A stretch of DNA of 34,936 nt, taken from contig DPJL01000298.1 of the NCBI GenBank assembly GCA_003543035.1, positions 1 through 34,936 on the forward strand, given 5' to 3'. The DNA is from Micromonosporaceae bacterium. GTDB taxonomy: Bacteria; Actinomycetota; Actinomycetes; Mycobacteriales; Micromonosporaceae. The position numbers were made by a program, and so were the translations under genes. Positions 16,093-25,085 of the stretch are shown here, one piece after another. Under the pieces are notes generated by a model, which was not told where the DNA came from, did not search any database, and was given only the letters and a program-made list of their open reading frames with translations. Position 1 is the stretch's first letter. Each line of letters begins with the position of its first letter.

Positions 16093-16124
16093 AAAGAAAG
16101 TGCGTCTCCAGGCAGGAGTGAGTC

Positions 16125-17462
16125 GTGAAGTTCGTGCGCAGCCGGTACCTGATGCTGAGCAAAAACACCTATGCGGATGCCAACGGGCGCCGGGCTCGGC
16201 TGGCTTACGCCGCGCGAAAAGCCACCCTCTTCGCGCTCGATGAGGCAACCGCCGCCGCGTTGGAAGGCGGCGAGATCCCCGAGCTCCAGCTGGACCGGTT
16301 GCGGCAGCTGACCGCCGTCGTGCCCGAGGGTGAGGATGAACTCGCCTCGGTGCTTGCCCATTTGCGAAGCGGTTCAGACGATCGAAGCATCCGCGGCTTC
16401 ACGATCATTCCCACCAACTACTGCAACATGGCCTGTGACTACTGCGGGCAGGAGCATTACAAGTCGGCCGTGGACAATGCCCGGCTGGGCCGGCTCGCGG
16501 CAAGGGTCGAGGCGACCATCGCCGATCCGGCAACCAGAAGCGTCAACGTCACGTGGTTTGGCGGGGAGCCGTTGCTGGCGTTGCGGGTGATCCGGGAGTT
16601 GAGCGCCCGGTTCGCCGCTGCCGCGCAAGAGCACGGCAAGGACTATGCCGCGCACATGGCTACCAACGGAAGTCTGCTGACCGTGCCGACCCTTCGGCTG
16701 CTGCACCATGAATGCAAACTGCAGACCGTCGAGGTGACCATCGACGGGCCTGAGGAAGTGCACAACCGGCGGCGGTTGAAGCGCAACGGGACCGGGAGCT
16801 ATCAGCACATCGTGTGGGTGCTGGGCGAGGCTATCCGGGAGCAGGTCGCGCCGGAGTTGCGGATCAGCATCCGGACCAACGTCGATGCCGAGAACGAGGG
16901 CACCGTCGGGGAGCTCATCACCGACCTGGCGGCGCGAGGCCTTGCGGTACCTCAGATTGAGCTGAATCCAGTCCCCGTCCACTCGTGGGGTAACGATGTG
17001 TCCGCGGTCGAGTTGGCCGGGCGCCACTATGCCGAGCTTGAGGTGGGTTGGCTGCGGCAAGCCCAATCGCTGGGCTTCGGCTTCGGGGTGATCCCTACTG
17101 CGTTGAAGCGAACCACTTGCCGCGCAACGTCGGTCAGTGGGGAGATCGTGGATTCGCAGGAGCGGATCTATTCGTGTTCGGAACATCCGCTCGTGCCCGG
17201 CGTGCGCGAAACCGGAGTCGTGGCAAGGGTTAGCGACCTGGCCGGCTCGCAGACGCGGCCGCGTGGGATGTTCGACGACTGGTACGACGACATCGACGAC
17301 GGCACCCAGGGGTGCGGCAGGTGTGCTTTGTTACCCGTGTGCGGTGGCGCCTGCCCGAAACTATGGCGCGAAGGGCATGTGCCTTGCCCGAGTATGAAGT
17401 TCAACTGGGACGAGCGGGTCGACATCCTCGCGGAGCGGCTCGGGTACAAGGCTCAACTGTGA
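16125..17462 (+). CDS. Orphan radical SAM/SPASM protein, probable peptide maturase
   Basis: A 445-aa protein with GTG 16125 preceded by GGCAGGAG (16111-16118). An N-terminal region (1-85) precedes the radical SAM core with C100-x3-C104-x2-C107 (CNMACDYC), VTWFGGEPLL, MATNGSLL and VTIDGPEEVHNRRR. The C-terminal third is a SPASM domain for auxiliary iron-sulfur clusters: a cysteine pair around residues 328-347 and C397-x2-C400-x5-C406-x3-C410, then a final cysteine near 421. Such proteins usually modify ribosomal peptides or a partner enzyme. No precursor peptide could be found in the flanking gaps, and the neighbours (DUF1697, LasA-type peptidase) are not known partners, so the substrate is unknown. 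It is distinct from PqqE earlier in the window. Confidence 0.87.
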   Translation: MKFVRSRYLMLSKNTYADANGRRARLAYAARKATLFALDEATAAALEGGEIPELQLDRLRQLTAVVPEGEDELASVLAHLRSGSDDRSIRGFTIIPTNYCNMACDYCGQEHYKSAVDNARLGRLAARVEATIADPATRSVNVTWFGGEPLLALRVIRELSARFAAAAQEHGKDYAAHMATNGSLLTVPTLRLLHHECKLQTVEVTIDGPEEVHNRRRLKRNGTGSYQHIVWVLGEAIREQVAPELRISIRTNVDAENEGTVGELITDLAARGLAVPQIELNPVPVHSWGNDVSAVELAGRHYAELEVGWLRQAQSLGFGFGVIPTALKRTTCRATSVSGEIVDSQERIYSCSEHPLVPGVRETGVVARVSDLAGSQTRPRGMFDDWYDDIDDGTQGCGRCALLPVCGGACPKLWREGHVPCPSMKFNWDERVDILAERLGYKAQL

Positions 17463-17566
17463 ACATTTAACGAATTCGCCGAGAAGTCCCGGCCTGTACG
17501 CCGATACATCCACTGATTGCCAAGTGCCTATTGATGCGGTGAACCGGCTGGCCAACCCTGGGGCGC

Positions 17567-18784
17567 ATGAAGCTATTGACGATTGTCTTAGCGGGGGCAC
17601 TGGTATTCGTCAGCACGCCGGCAAGCGCAACCGATCTGGATGCCGCGGTCGCTGCTGCCATGGTAGGCAAGCGATCCACGCCGCATGCCGGCGTCGAGGT
17701 GAACGTTCAGCGAAGCGAAGGCGGCTGGGTATTCGGTTCGGGCGTGCTCAAAGCGAGCCCATACGCCGGAGCACCCGAGTCGTGGCTCTTTGTGGCGCGC
17801 CGGATCGGGGGCGGGTGGCAGGTCGCGCTCGACGACGACCAGTCCTTCGCCGACCTTACTCAGGCCGCACCGTCCAATGTGGTCAGTACGGGCGAGAAGC
17901 AGACCTTCGCTCGCTGGTCGGCCAACGCCCGAGTTGCCAGCACTCAGACCGGGCTCTCATTGCCTTACCCCGTCGGCGTTTCGTGGACCATCATCGGCGG
18001 GCCGCACGGCTGGTCCGGCCAACCGAGGCCGTGGAGCTCCATTGACCTCAACGGCGGAGACCGCCGCGTGTTGTCTGCGCAAAGCGGTCGCGCCTACTGG
18101 ATGTGCTCCAACGGCGGGCATATCCGCATCATCCACGACAACGGCTGGACCACCGAGTATTACCACCTGCTCAACGAGATCAAGCCCAACGGCGAGCAAT
18201 ACCCGATGGGTACCTATCTCGGCTTGACCAGCACCCGAATCCCTTGCGGCGGTTCGGCCGGCAGCAACCACGTGCACTTCGCGCTGAAGCAGGGCGGATC
18301 GTGGGTAGCGTTGCAGGACAAGACAATCGGGGGCTGGACCTACTTCGAGGGGTCGCGTGCCTACGCCGGGGGAGCGCGACGCGGCTCCATCACCCGCACC
18401 ACCGGCCAATCGATTCAGAACTACGGCCCCGAGCAAGGTGGCACCACCTTCGAGAACCTCACCAACTTCACTGTCGCCGATCAGGGAAGTGCCGAGTCGC
18501 CGATAACCGTGAGCGGGGTTCCGGGTAGCGCACCCGCCACCTTAAGCGTTTTCGCCGACGTGCATCACACCTGGCGCGGTGATCTGCAGATCGACCTGAT
18601 CGCCCCGGATGGCTCCGCGTATCGGCTGCGCAGTCCCGATCCCGACGACGATGAGGATGTCATCCACGAGACCTACACCGTCAACGCCTCATCCGAAGTC
18701 GCCAACGGGACCTGGAGGTTGCGGGTCACCGATGTCGCGGTCAACGATTCGGGCTACATCGACGGCTGGACCATCACCTTCTGA
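17567..18784 (+). CDS. Secreted LasA-type M23 metalloendopeptidase with C-terminal P domain
   Basis: A 405-aa protein with a signal peptide (MKLLTIVLAGALVF to PASA, about 21 aa), a propeptide-like segment (22-135), an M23 domain (about 136-275) and a P/Homo B domain (about 290-405, with DVHHTWRGDLQIDLIAPDGS and NGTWRLRVTD). The metal and catalytic residues fit LasA (staphylolysin): H147 and D160 in HGWSGQPRPWSSID, with the same 13-residue spacing as His23/Asp36 of LasA, then H200 in YYHL and the HxH pair H235/H237 in HVHF. LasA enzymes cut glycine-rich cross-bridges of Gram-positive peptidoglycan and elastin. A role against competing bacteria is inferred. A TTA codon lies at 18542. Its stop is 4 nt from that of the convergent regulator. 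Confidence 0.88.
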   Translation: MKLLTIVLAGALVFVSTPASATDLDAAVAAAMVGKRSTPHAGVEVNVQRSEGGWVFGSGVLKASPYAGAPESWLFVARRIGGGWQVALDDDQSFADLTQAAPSNVVSTGEKQTFARWSANARVASTQTGLSLPYPVGVSWTIIGGPHGWSGQPRPWSSIDLNGGDRRVLSAQSGRAYWMCSNGGHIRIIHDNGWTTEYYHLLNEIKPNGEQYPMGTYLGLTSTRIPCGGSAGSNHVHFALKQGGSWVALQDKTIGGWTYFEGSRAYAGGARRGSITRTTGQSIQNYGPEQGGTTFENLTNFTVADQGSAESPITVSGVPGSAPATLSVFADVHHTWRGDLQIDLIAPDGSAYRLRSPDPDDDEDVIHETYTVNASSEVANGTWRLRVTDVAVNDSGYIDGWTITF

Positions 18785-18788
18785 TCCG

Positions 18789-19670
18789 TCACCATTCCCA
18801 GCGAATACCGTGCACGCCCGGGGTGACATTCTGCTCCGCGACGTGCACGGTCTGCCAATAACTCGGCCATAACTGCCGCACATCCCGTCGCGGAGTGCTC
18901 GTGTTCGCCTGCCAGATCTGATGGCAACTGGCCGGGACAGCAGCCGGATCGAATTCCACCTGAAGCAGAAAATCCCTTGTCGGGTACCGGAACCAGCGCT
19001 GATAAGTCGTAGCGGTAGGCCCGGATGAGTGCCCGAATTCGTATTCGAGCACATAGGTTTCCCCGCGTCGCAGCGGACGGTCGAAGAGCAACTCCATCGC
19101 ACAGACCGCCGCTTCTGCGTCGATCCGGGTCCGCCCGATCCGGCAATGCGAAGCGCGGCGTACGTCGGGCAGCGAGCCCTGTTCGTTGTGGTGGAAGGCG
19201 ATGTGCCGATCCACCCCGTCCACGAGGGCCTCGAAGACTATCTCGGTACGTACCGATCCCTCACTGCGATCGCCGCGTACCCGAACCCGCTCGCGCACTG
19301 TCCGCCACCGAAGAGCGGGATCGACGGCGGGGGCGATGTCGGCCAATAGCTTGTCGATGCTTCCAGCCACCGCGGTGATCTGACGGAAGGTCATGGTCCC
19401 CGGGGCGCGCCGCACCCAACGCCCCCGCGGCCGCCTTGGCCCGAGCAGAGCGACCAAGCCGTCATGGGGCACACCGAGGATCTCTTCCAGCGCGTGCACC
19501 GCTGCCAGGGATTTCGCGGGCTCCGGGCGGCATTTGCCGCGCTGCCAATTGCTGAGGCTGGCCAGGCTCACATCCAGCCCGCGGTCGTGAAGCCTGGCAT
19601 GCAACCGGCCCAGACTCAGACCGCGGGTGGCGATGGCGGTGCGCAGCGCTCTGTCGAACGTAGACGCCAT
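18789..19670 (-). CDS. Helix-turn-helix (XRE-like) DNA-binding protein
   Basis: A 293-aa protein with an N-terminal lambda-repressor-like helix-turn-helix (residues about 5-70: TRGLSLGRLHARL, VSLASLSNWQRGKCRPE). The remaining roughly 220 aa are a soluble domain with no motif I can name. Actinomycete genomes hold many such regulators with unknown targets. It is convergent with the LasA-type gene and divergent from the membrane-protein gene 163 nt away; it may act on either or on itself. The gap 19671-19833 holds no clear repeat or promoter. Confidence 0.75.
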   Translation of the reverse strand: MASTFDRALRTAIATRGLSLGRLHARLHDRGLDVSLASLSNWQRGKCRPEPAKSLAAVHALEEILGVPHDGLVALLGPRRPRGRWVRRAPGTMTFRQITAVAGSIDKLLADIAPAVDPALRWRTVRERVRVRGDRSEGSVRTEIVFEALVDGVDRHIAFHHNEQGSLPDVRRASHCRIGRTRIDAEAAVCAMELLFDRPLRRGETYVLEYEFGHSSGPTATTYQRWFRYPTRDFLLQVEFDPAAVPASCHQIWQANTSTPRRDVRQLWPSYWQTVHVAEQNVTPGVHGIRWEW

Positions 19671-19833
19671 GGGGGCACTATGCCCGCCTCGGTCCTATCT
19701 GTCTACATACGACCGTGATATCGCCCAGTGTTATGACCCTCCTGCGATGGGAGGAGGCGGCGGCCAGTGGCAGGAGAAGGTCCGGCCTTGCGGCAGGAAG
19801 TGCAGGACGCCGCGGATGGCGATCGTTTAGGGC

Positions 19834-20760
19834 ATGACTACTCCACTGCGTACCGCATTGCAGGGCAACCGCGCGCTGACCATCCTCGCCGGTGTCATGT
19901 CCGGCCTGTTCCTGATCAGTGCCGTCGGGCTGTTTGCCGACGACCGGATGCTCGGCGGCCAGCCCATCTGGCTCAAGCCGGCCAAGTTCGCCATTTCCTT
20001 TGTGTTCTACGGGATTACCCTGGCTTGGCTGATGGCCCATCTGCGGCGGGGCAAGCGGGTCGCCTGGTGGACAGCGAATGTCATCGTTGTCACGGCCTAC
20101 CTTGAGGTCGGCATCATCGTCGCCCAGGCGGTGCGGGGTCGAGCCAGCCACTTCAACCAGGCCACAATGCTCGACGGGGTGCTGTGGCGGTCCATGGGCG
20201 CCCTCATCGTGGTGTTGTGGCTGGGGACAGCGGTCATCACGGTCCTGCTCTGGCGTGACGGGATGCCGGATCGAGCGGGCACCTGGACTGTCCGGTTAGG
20301 AATGATCCTGTTGCTGGCCGGTCTGCTGCAAGGATTCCTCATGGTCACGCCGACAGCCGAGCAGATGGAGCTCGACGATCGGGGATTGGGCACGACCAGC
20401 GGAGCCCACGCTGTCGGCGTCGCGGATGGTGGCCCCGGCATGCCGTTGACCGGTTGGAGCACCACCGGCGGGGATCTCCGAGTCGGCCACTTCATTGGGA
20501 TCCACGGGCTTCAGGCGATCCTGTTGTTCACCATGCTGCTGTCTTGGCTGGTCAAGGACTCCGCGCGGCGGATTCGCATGGTGTTCGTATTCGCCTTCGC
20601 CTATGCCGGGCTGCTTGTGCTCGTGACCTGGCAGGCGCTCCGGGGTCAGCCGCTCACCGCCCCGGACGCGACGACGCTGGCGGCGCTCGCCGCTTTGGCG
20701 GTGGCCACGACGCTGGCTGCGACGATCTCGTGGCTACGCCGTGTCCCGGCTGCTGGCTAG
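19834..20760 (+). CDS. Polytopic membrane protein of unknown function
   Basis: A 308-aa protein with about eight hydrophobic segments (for example ALTILAGVMSGLFLISAVGLF, KFAISFVFYGITLAWLM, VIVVTAYLEVGIIVA, LILLAGLLQGFLMV-like, GLQAILLFTMLLSWLV and AALAVATTLAATISWL). A conserved-looking polar loop lies around residues 178-212 (EQMELDDRGLGTTSGAH). I do not recognise a transporter signature. The stop at 20760 is immediately next to, or overlaps, the start of the kinase gene, so it may be a membrane partner or target of that two-component pair. Confidence 0.75.
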   Translation: MTTPLRTALQGNRALTILAGVMSGLFLISAVGLFADDRMLGGQPIWLKPAKFAISFVFYGITLAWLMAHLRRGKRVAWWTANVIVVTAYLEVGIIVAQAVRGRASHFNQATMLDGVLWRSMGALIVVLWLGTAVITVLLWRDGMPDRAGTWTVRLGMILLLAGLLQGFLMVTPTAEQMELDDRGLGTTSGAHAVGVADGGPGMPLTGWSTTGGDLRVGHFIGIHGLQAILLFTMLLSWLVKDSARRIRMVFVFAFAYAGLLVLVTWQALRGQPLTAPDATTLAALAALAVATTLAATISWLRRVPAAG

Positions 20761-20761
20761 G

Positions 20762-21907
20762 ATGATCGGCATGCTCTGGGTAGGGCGGCTGTTCGAGGAG
20801 CGCTACACCCCGCTGCGGCTCACCATCGTGACCCTCAGCGGGGTCGGCTACCTCACGCTGGCGCCGGACGGAAGCACGCTGAGCAAGGTCGACTGGGTTC
20901 TCGCGGTCGGAGTCCTCATCTTCGGTTACGTAAATATCTGGTCCCCCTTCGCCGTCGTGCTGGGAGTTTCCACCGCGCTTGGCGTGGGCTACTTCTTCGG
21001 AGCCGACAACGATGTCGTGCCCACGGTCGCGCTCGCCTGGGCGATGTTCGAGCTGGGCGCACGACGTTTTGGCTGGCAGGTGTGGTGTGGTCTGATCCTT
21101 GGGATCGCGGGGAGCATGGTCTCCGACTACGACGAGGCTCTCGACGTCGCCTTGACCGTTCTCTACGCCGCTGCCGCCGGAGTGGCCGCGCCGCTGCTGC
21201 TCGGCCTGCATGTGCGGGCTCTCGGCGAGTTGAACCGTCAGGCCGCCGATCGCGCGAGCCAGGAGCTGTCCCGCGTGCGAGCCGAGGAGCGCACCAATAT
21301 CGCACGCGAGCTGCACGACCTGGTGGCTCATCATGTGGCCTCGATCGTGCTTCGGGTGGCGGTGGCACGCAACGTGCTGCCGCTGGACGACCCGCGCGTG
21401 CGGCAGGTGCTCGACGATGTGCACTCGACCGGCTCGGGTGCGCTGGCCGATCTGCGCCGTCTGGTGGCTGTCCTGCGCGATCCCGGGTCGGCTCAGCCAA
21501 CGTCCTTTGTGGACCCTGAGGGCCTGCCGGTGGCTCTACGTTCCGCGGTCGAGCGCAGTCATCAGATCGGTTTGACAGTCGAGGCAGACATCGATCCCGA
21601 CGTCATCCGGCTGGACGCGCGTACGGCGCTTGCCGTGCTGCGCCTGACCCAGGAAGGGTTGGCCAACGTGGCTAAGCACGCGGGCACGGCAGCCCGGGCG
21701 CGCCTGTCCATCCAGCTCAGCGGCGATCAGGTCGAGTTCGACCTGCAAGACTTCGGTGGGCCGAGCGCACCCGCCACCGGCGGCGGGCACGGCCTCATCG
21801 GCCTGCGTGAGCGGGTGGAGGTGCTCGGTGGCAGGCTGCAGGCCGGTCCGGCAGACTCCGGCTGGCGCTTGACCGCGCTGGTGCCCAGGATGGCGGCCGC
21901 GACATGA
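20762..21907 (+). CDS. NarL/DesK-type sensor histidine kinase
   Basis: A protein of 381 aa if ATG 20762 is used; an in-frame GTG at 20741 would overlap the upstream gene, and the choice is open. Five or six membrane helices fill the first 150 residues. They are followed by a short coiled segment and a HisKA_3 dimerisation domain with the phospho-acceptor His in ARELHDLVAHHVASIVL, then an HATPase domain with LTQEGLANVAKHA (N box) and GGGHGLIGLRERVEVLGG (G box). No large extracellular sensor domain is present, so the signal is probably sensed in or near the membrane. It overlaps the regulator gene by 4 nt (ATGA), and the pair forms one unit. Confidence 0.9.
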   Translation: MIGMLWVGRLFEERYTPLRLTIVTLSGVGYLTLAPDGSTLSKVDWVLAVGVLIFGYVNIWSPFAVVLGVSTALGVGYFFGADNDVVPTVALAWAMFELGARRFGWQVWCGLILGIAGSMVSDYDEALDVALTVLYAAAAGVAAPLLLGLHVRALGELNRQAADRASQELSRVRAEERTNIARELHDLVAHHVASIVLRVAVARNVLPLDDPRVRQVLDDVHSTGSGALADLRRLVAVLRDPGSAQPTSFVDPEGLPVALRSAVERSHQIGLTVEADIDPDVIRLDARTALAVLRLTQEGLANVAKHAGTAARARLSIQLSGDQVEFDLQDFGGPSAPATGGGHGLIGLRERVEVLGGRLQAGPADSGWRLTALVPRMAAAT

Positions 21908-22536
21908 TTCGGGTGCTGCTTGTCGACGATCAGCAGCTGGTCCGCGCCGGCCTGCGGATGCTATGCGAATCCGTTCCCGACATGGAGGTCGTTGGTGAGG
22001 CGGCCGACGGCGCAACGGCGGTGCGCCTCGCCGAGCAGCTGCACCCCGATGTCGTGCTGATGGATCTGCGGATGCCGGGCGTTGATGGCACCACGGCAAC
22101 CTCGCGCATTCTGGCCCAGCGACCCTCGGCTCGGGTCGTGGTGCTGACCACGTTCGACGATGACGACCATCTTTACCCGTCTCTGGCCGCCGGCGCTTGC
22201 GGCTTCCTGGTCAAGGATGCCAGCCCGGATGAGCTGCTCGACGGGGTGAGGCGGGCAGCCGCGGGCGACAGCCCGTTCAGCCAGGCGGTGTTGCGCCGGC
22301 TGGTCGAGCAGGCCGTTCGGACCCAAGGAGCGCAGGCTCCGGCGCAAACTCTGGCCGGAGTCACCGCACGTGAGCACGACGTGCTCGCACTCGTCGGCAT
22401 GGGACTGTCCAACCCTGAGATTGCCGCACGCCTACACCTTGGTGTCACCACCGTGAAGACCCATGTGGCCAACTTGATGATGAAGACAGGCAGCGCCAAT
22501 CGGGTTCAGCTCGCCATCTACGCTGCTAGGCGTTGA
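21904..22536 (+). CDS. NarL-family response regulator
   Basis: A 210-aa protein with a receiver domain (acidic pair D8/D9, phospho-acceptor D54 in VLMDLRMPG, later Lys in FLVKDASPDE) and a C-terminal LuxR-type helix-turn-helix (LTAREHDVLALVGMGLSNPEIAARLHLGVTTVKTHVANLMMK-like, about 146-205). It is the partner of the upstream kinase, with translationally coupled starts. Targets cannot be read from the sequence; the adjacent membrane-protein gene is a candidate. Its last 19 nt overlap the 3' end of the minus-strand gene 22518-23309. Confidence 0.93.
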   Translation: MIRVLLVDDQQLVRAGLRMLCESVPDMEVVGEAADGATAVRLAEQLHPDVVLMDLRMPGVDGTTATSRILAQRPSARVVVLTTFDDDDHLYPSLAAGACGFLVKDASPDELLDGVRRAAAGDSPFSQAVLRRLVEQAVRTQGAQAPAQTLAGVTAREHDVLALVGMGLSNPEIAARLHLGVTTVKTHVANLMMKTGSANRVQLAIYAARR

Positions 22537-23309
22537 AGGTGGGCATGGGCGTATTCGCAGATGACAGCGTGTTCATAGACCGCCCTCGGGACGTCGAGCG
22601 AGCTGTCGGCGCGCACCACAATCGTGCCGGGACGCCAGCGTAGGAACGTTTCGTCCCCGGTCAGGTCGGCTAACAAGGTCAGAATCGACTCGTCCAGCCG
22701 CAGTGAGTGAACGGCTGTCCGATACTCCTGCCTCGTGAGGCAAAGCGCGAACGGGATGTTCATCAGGCACAGGGCGGTCTGGATGTCGAGGTTCAGCCAG
22801 CGCCGGACCCCGCGACCGGGGTCGATCGGCTCCACTTCGAGCATTGAGTAATCAAGCTTCTCCGGCTTATCGAACTGGCTCACGCCCAGCGAGATGAGCA
22901 CGTCGTAGACATTGAGATCGTGTTGGATCACCGCACGATCGCCCAGCTGCTTGAGAGTGGTGGGACGCAAAGTCACCTCAGGCAAGCCCTGGATAGCAGT
23001 GTTGCGGACCAGAAAGTTCAACAGGTTGGTCTCTACGAGGAAGTGGCGTACGAGAAGTGCCCCGGCCGTAGGCGAAACGAAGCGGTGCAGGAACCATACG
23101 CAGAGCCGATCCATCGTCCTATGTGCACGAAACGGCACGACTGCCTTGAGGACCCGGATGGCCAGGACAGCCACCCGGGAGAACACCTTGGCGAGCGGAT
23201 AGAGCCAGCGCCTGGTCCACTGTTGCTGATCGCTGACCACCATCCGCAAGGTGTCCCGGTCGACCGGCACGGTGGGGTCGACCAGCATCTGCGTCCACAG
23301 CGGAGTCAT
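22518..23309 (-). CDS. Uncharacterised protein coupled to the KASIII-diiron fusion (possibly DUF6999)
   Basis: A 263-aa protein with no signal peptide. Amphipathic or hydrophobic helices occur around residues 36-60 (WLYPLAKVFSRVAVLAIRVLKAVVPF) and 66-85. Later segments are soluble and acidic (VIQHDLNVYDVLISLGV, VICEYAHAHLQRLAA). From memory it resembles actinobacterial proteins labelled DUF6999, but I cannot verify this. Its ATG overlaps the stop of the ketoacyl-synthase fusion gene by 4 nt, so the two are very likely co-translated and act together. It could be a membrane-associated partner that handles a lipid substrate or product; this is a guess from position only. Confidence 0.6.
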   Translation of the reverse strand: MTPLWTQMLVDPTVPVDRDTLRMVVSDQQQWTRRWLYPLAKVFSRVAVLAIRVLKAVVPFRAHRTMDRLCVWFLHRFVSPTAGALLVRHFLVETNLLNFLVRNTAIQGLPEVTLRPTTLKQLGDRAVIQHDLNVYDVLISLGVSQFDKPEKLDYSMLEVEPIDPGRGVRRWLNLDIQTALCLMNIPFALCLTRQEYRTAVHSLRLDESILTLLADLTGDETFLRWRPGTIVVRADSSLDVPRAVYEHAVICEYAHAHLQRLAA

Positions 23310-25042
23310 CTATCGACCTCTTCGAGCTGCAACGCGTAGAGGCGGCCCACGATCTCGGCGGTGCGCACGACTCGCTCCGCCTGCTGCCGGTCGATGAGGG
23401 TCAGCAGATGGTTCAGCTCGCCGATGTGCTCCTCGTCGGCTTCACCGTGATAGCGCATGAAGCTGACCTGATCGTCGCCCAGCGACAGTTGGTCCTGTAG
23501 CCGTCGCGCCCAGCCGAGCGCGAGCCGGTTACCCAAGCCCTCGATGATGAACATTGCTCCCAACAGGTCCACCGGATCCGGCAGGCTCGCCTGCTGGAAG
23601 ATGAAGGCGGACAAGGCTTCCGAGCCGGCATTCTTGCGCCCAGTGCGGATCTGGTCGAGCGACCCGCCCACGGCGACAAAGTCCTTCTCCAGCAACTGGT
23701 AGTCGCGATGCTCGTCGGCCGCGTGTTTGATGGCCGCACTGCGGAATTCGAAGAGGTCGAGCGAGAAGTTGGACGCGGCGCGCGATATCCACCTTCCGCC
23801 CTCGACCACCTGCTGGCGGAGGTGGATCAGGAGGCGTTGGTAATCCTCGATGGTGGCGGTGCCGCGCTCGATGCGCTGGACGATCGGGGTCCGCCGGAGC
23901 CGCCGCTCGAAATCCTCCCAGACTCGCAAAAGCTCGAGCATGGCCCACTGCGTGGCCGGGTTCTTGGCCGGAGTAGTTGCCGAGACGCAGGTGAGATGAG
24001 CGAAGGCGAAGGAGAAGCGGCCGGATTCGGGAACCACCAACAGGATGCGGTCGCCCTCTTTGAACCTGCCGTCGCGCCAAGCCTCCTCGAGCATGACGAA
24101 AATGCTTGCCGCACCGGTGTTTCCGCGGGTGTGCAGATTGGTGAACCAGCGATCTTCGTCGATCATCAGATCTGCCGCCTTGAGCAGGCCGATGATGTCG
24201 CCGCGGAAGCGCTCCGCGCTGTAGTGGCAAAGCAGGTGGTCCACCTCGCCCGGGCTGACCTTCCCTTCCCTGATGAGTCGCGCGAACTCATGAACCCCCG
24301 TTCGGAAGAGATCGGGCAACATGGCTACGTCCTGCCTTAGCTGTACCAGGTCGACGTCCGGCGAAGCGGGATCAAGCCAGGTCTTACCCGCGGTCGGTGA
24401 ACCACCTGCACTCATGCAGACCGGGCGCTCGTGGGCGTGGGAGACCAGATGGGTCCAGTCCAGCCTTAGCGAGAGCCCGTCGGGGCGAGGAGCGTTCTCG
24501 AGAACAACTGCTCCGGCCCCGTCGGAGAGCGTCCAGCGGAGGAACTCCGCGTCCGGGTGGCGGGTCTGCTTGCCCCGCATCGAGCGGCTGACCAGCTCCG
24601 AGCCGACCACGACGGCTTTGTCATGTGCGCCGGTCTCGATGGCTCGGGCGGCTCCGGCCAGGGCCGCCATGCTCGAAGCGCACACACCGCCGGAGGAGAG
24701 CAGCTCCATCGGGCCGCCCTCGAGCCGGCCGTGGACCATCGAGGCGAAGCCTGGTACCAGAAGATCGCCCTGGGTAGTCCCCACGGCCAGCATGCTGACG
24801 TCTTCGATGGCCAGCCCACGGTCTTTGAGCGCGGCCTGAGTGGCCTGCGCCGCCAGCTCCTCATTGAGCATCGTCACTTCACCCTGCTCGTTGAGGGCAT
24901 AGTGCCGGGTGCGGATGCCATTGGCGGCCATGATCCGTTTCCGCAGCCCGGGGGAGGTGTCGCCAAGACGGCGGGCCACCTCGTCATTGTCGAGGGGTTC
25001 GCCAGGGAGATAAGCGCCGCAGCCGGTGATGAAGACTGTCAT
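23306..25042 (-). CDS. Ketoacyl synthase III fused to a haem-oxygenase-like diiron (TenA-fold) domain
   Basis: A 578-aa two-domain protein. Residues 1-350 are a thiolase-fold KASIII (FabH-like) enzyme with the full Cys-His-Asn triad: C121 in GGVCASSMAAL, H273 in LLCHYSAERF and N308 in HTRGNTGAAS. Residues about 360-578 are a helical domain of the iron-containing redox/TenA-like kind. It shows H532-x3-D536-x2-H539 (HGEADEEH), E501 in FIIEGLGNRL and a His/Glu-rich helix around 432-446, resembling the ligand set of haem-oxygenase-like diiron oxidases such as UndA, CADD and BesC. A plausible role is condensation of an acyl chain followed by oxygen-dependent processing of it. The substrate is unknown. 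The gene lies 43 nt downstream of a two-component regulator gene in the same direction. Confidence 0.82.
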   Translation of the reverse strand: MTVFITGCGAYLPGEPLDNDEVARRLGDTSPGLRKRIMAANGIRTRHYALNEQGEVTMLNEELAAQATQAALKDRGLAIEDVSMLAVGTTQGDLLVPGFASMVHGRLEGGPMELLSSGGVCASSMAALAGAARAIETGAHDKAVVVGSELVSRSMRGKQTRHPDAEFLRWTLSDGAGAVVLENAPRPDGLSLRLDWTHLVSHAHERPVCMSAGGSPTAGKTWLDPASPDVDLVQLRQDVAMLPDLFRTGVHEFARLIREGKVSPGEVDHLLCHYSAERFRGDIIGLLKAADLMIDEDRWFTNLHTRGNTGAASIFVMLEEAWRDGRFKEGDRILLVVPESGRFSFAFAHLTCVSATTPAKNPATQWAMLELLRVWEDFERRLRRTPIVQRIERGTATIEDYQRLLIHLRQQVVEGGRWISRAASNFSLDLFEFRSAAIKHAADEHRDYQLLEKDFVAVGGSLDQIRTGRKNAGSEALSAFIFQQASLPDPVDLLGAMFIIEGLGNRLALGWARRLQDQLSLGDDQVSFMRYHGEADEEHIGELNHLLTLIDRQQAERVVRTAEIVGRLYALQLEEVDR

Positions 25043-25085
25043 GCACCTATTGAGTCACCGCTTTATGACAGCCGGATGAGCACGC

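Noticed and set aside
16052..16124. A precursor peptide for the radical SAM protein in the upstream gap
   Set aside because: The gap is only 73 nt, filled with the G-tract repeats, and has no ATG; the downstream gap 17463-17566 also contains no peptide-like ORF with a start signal.
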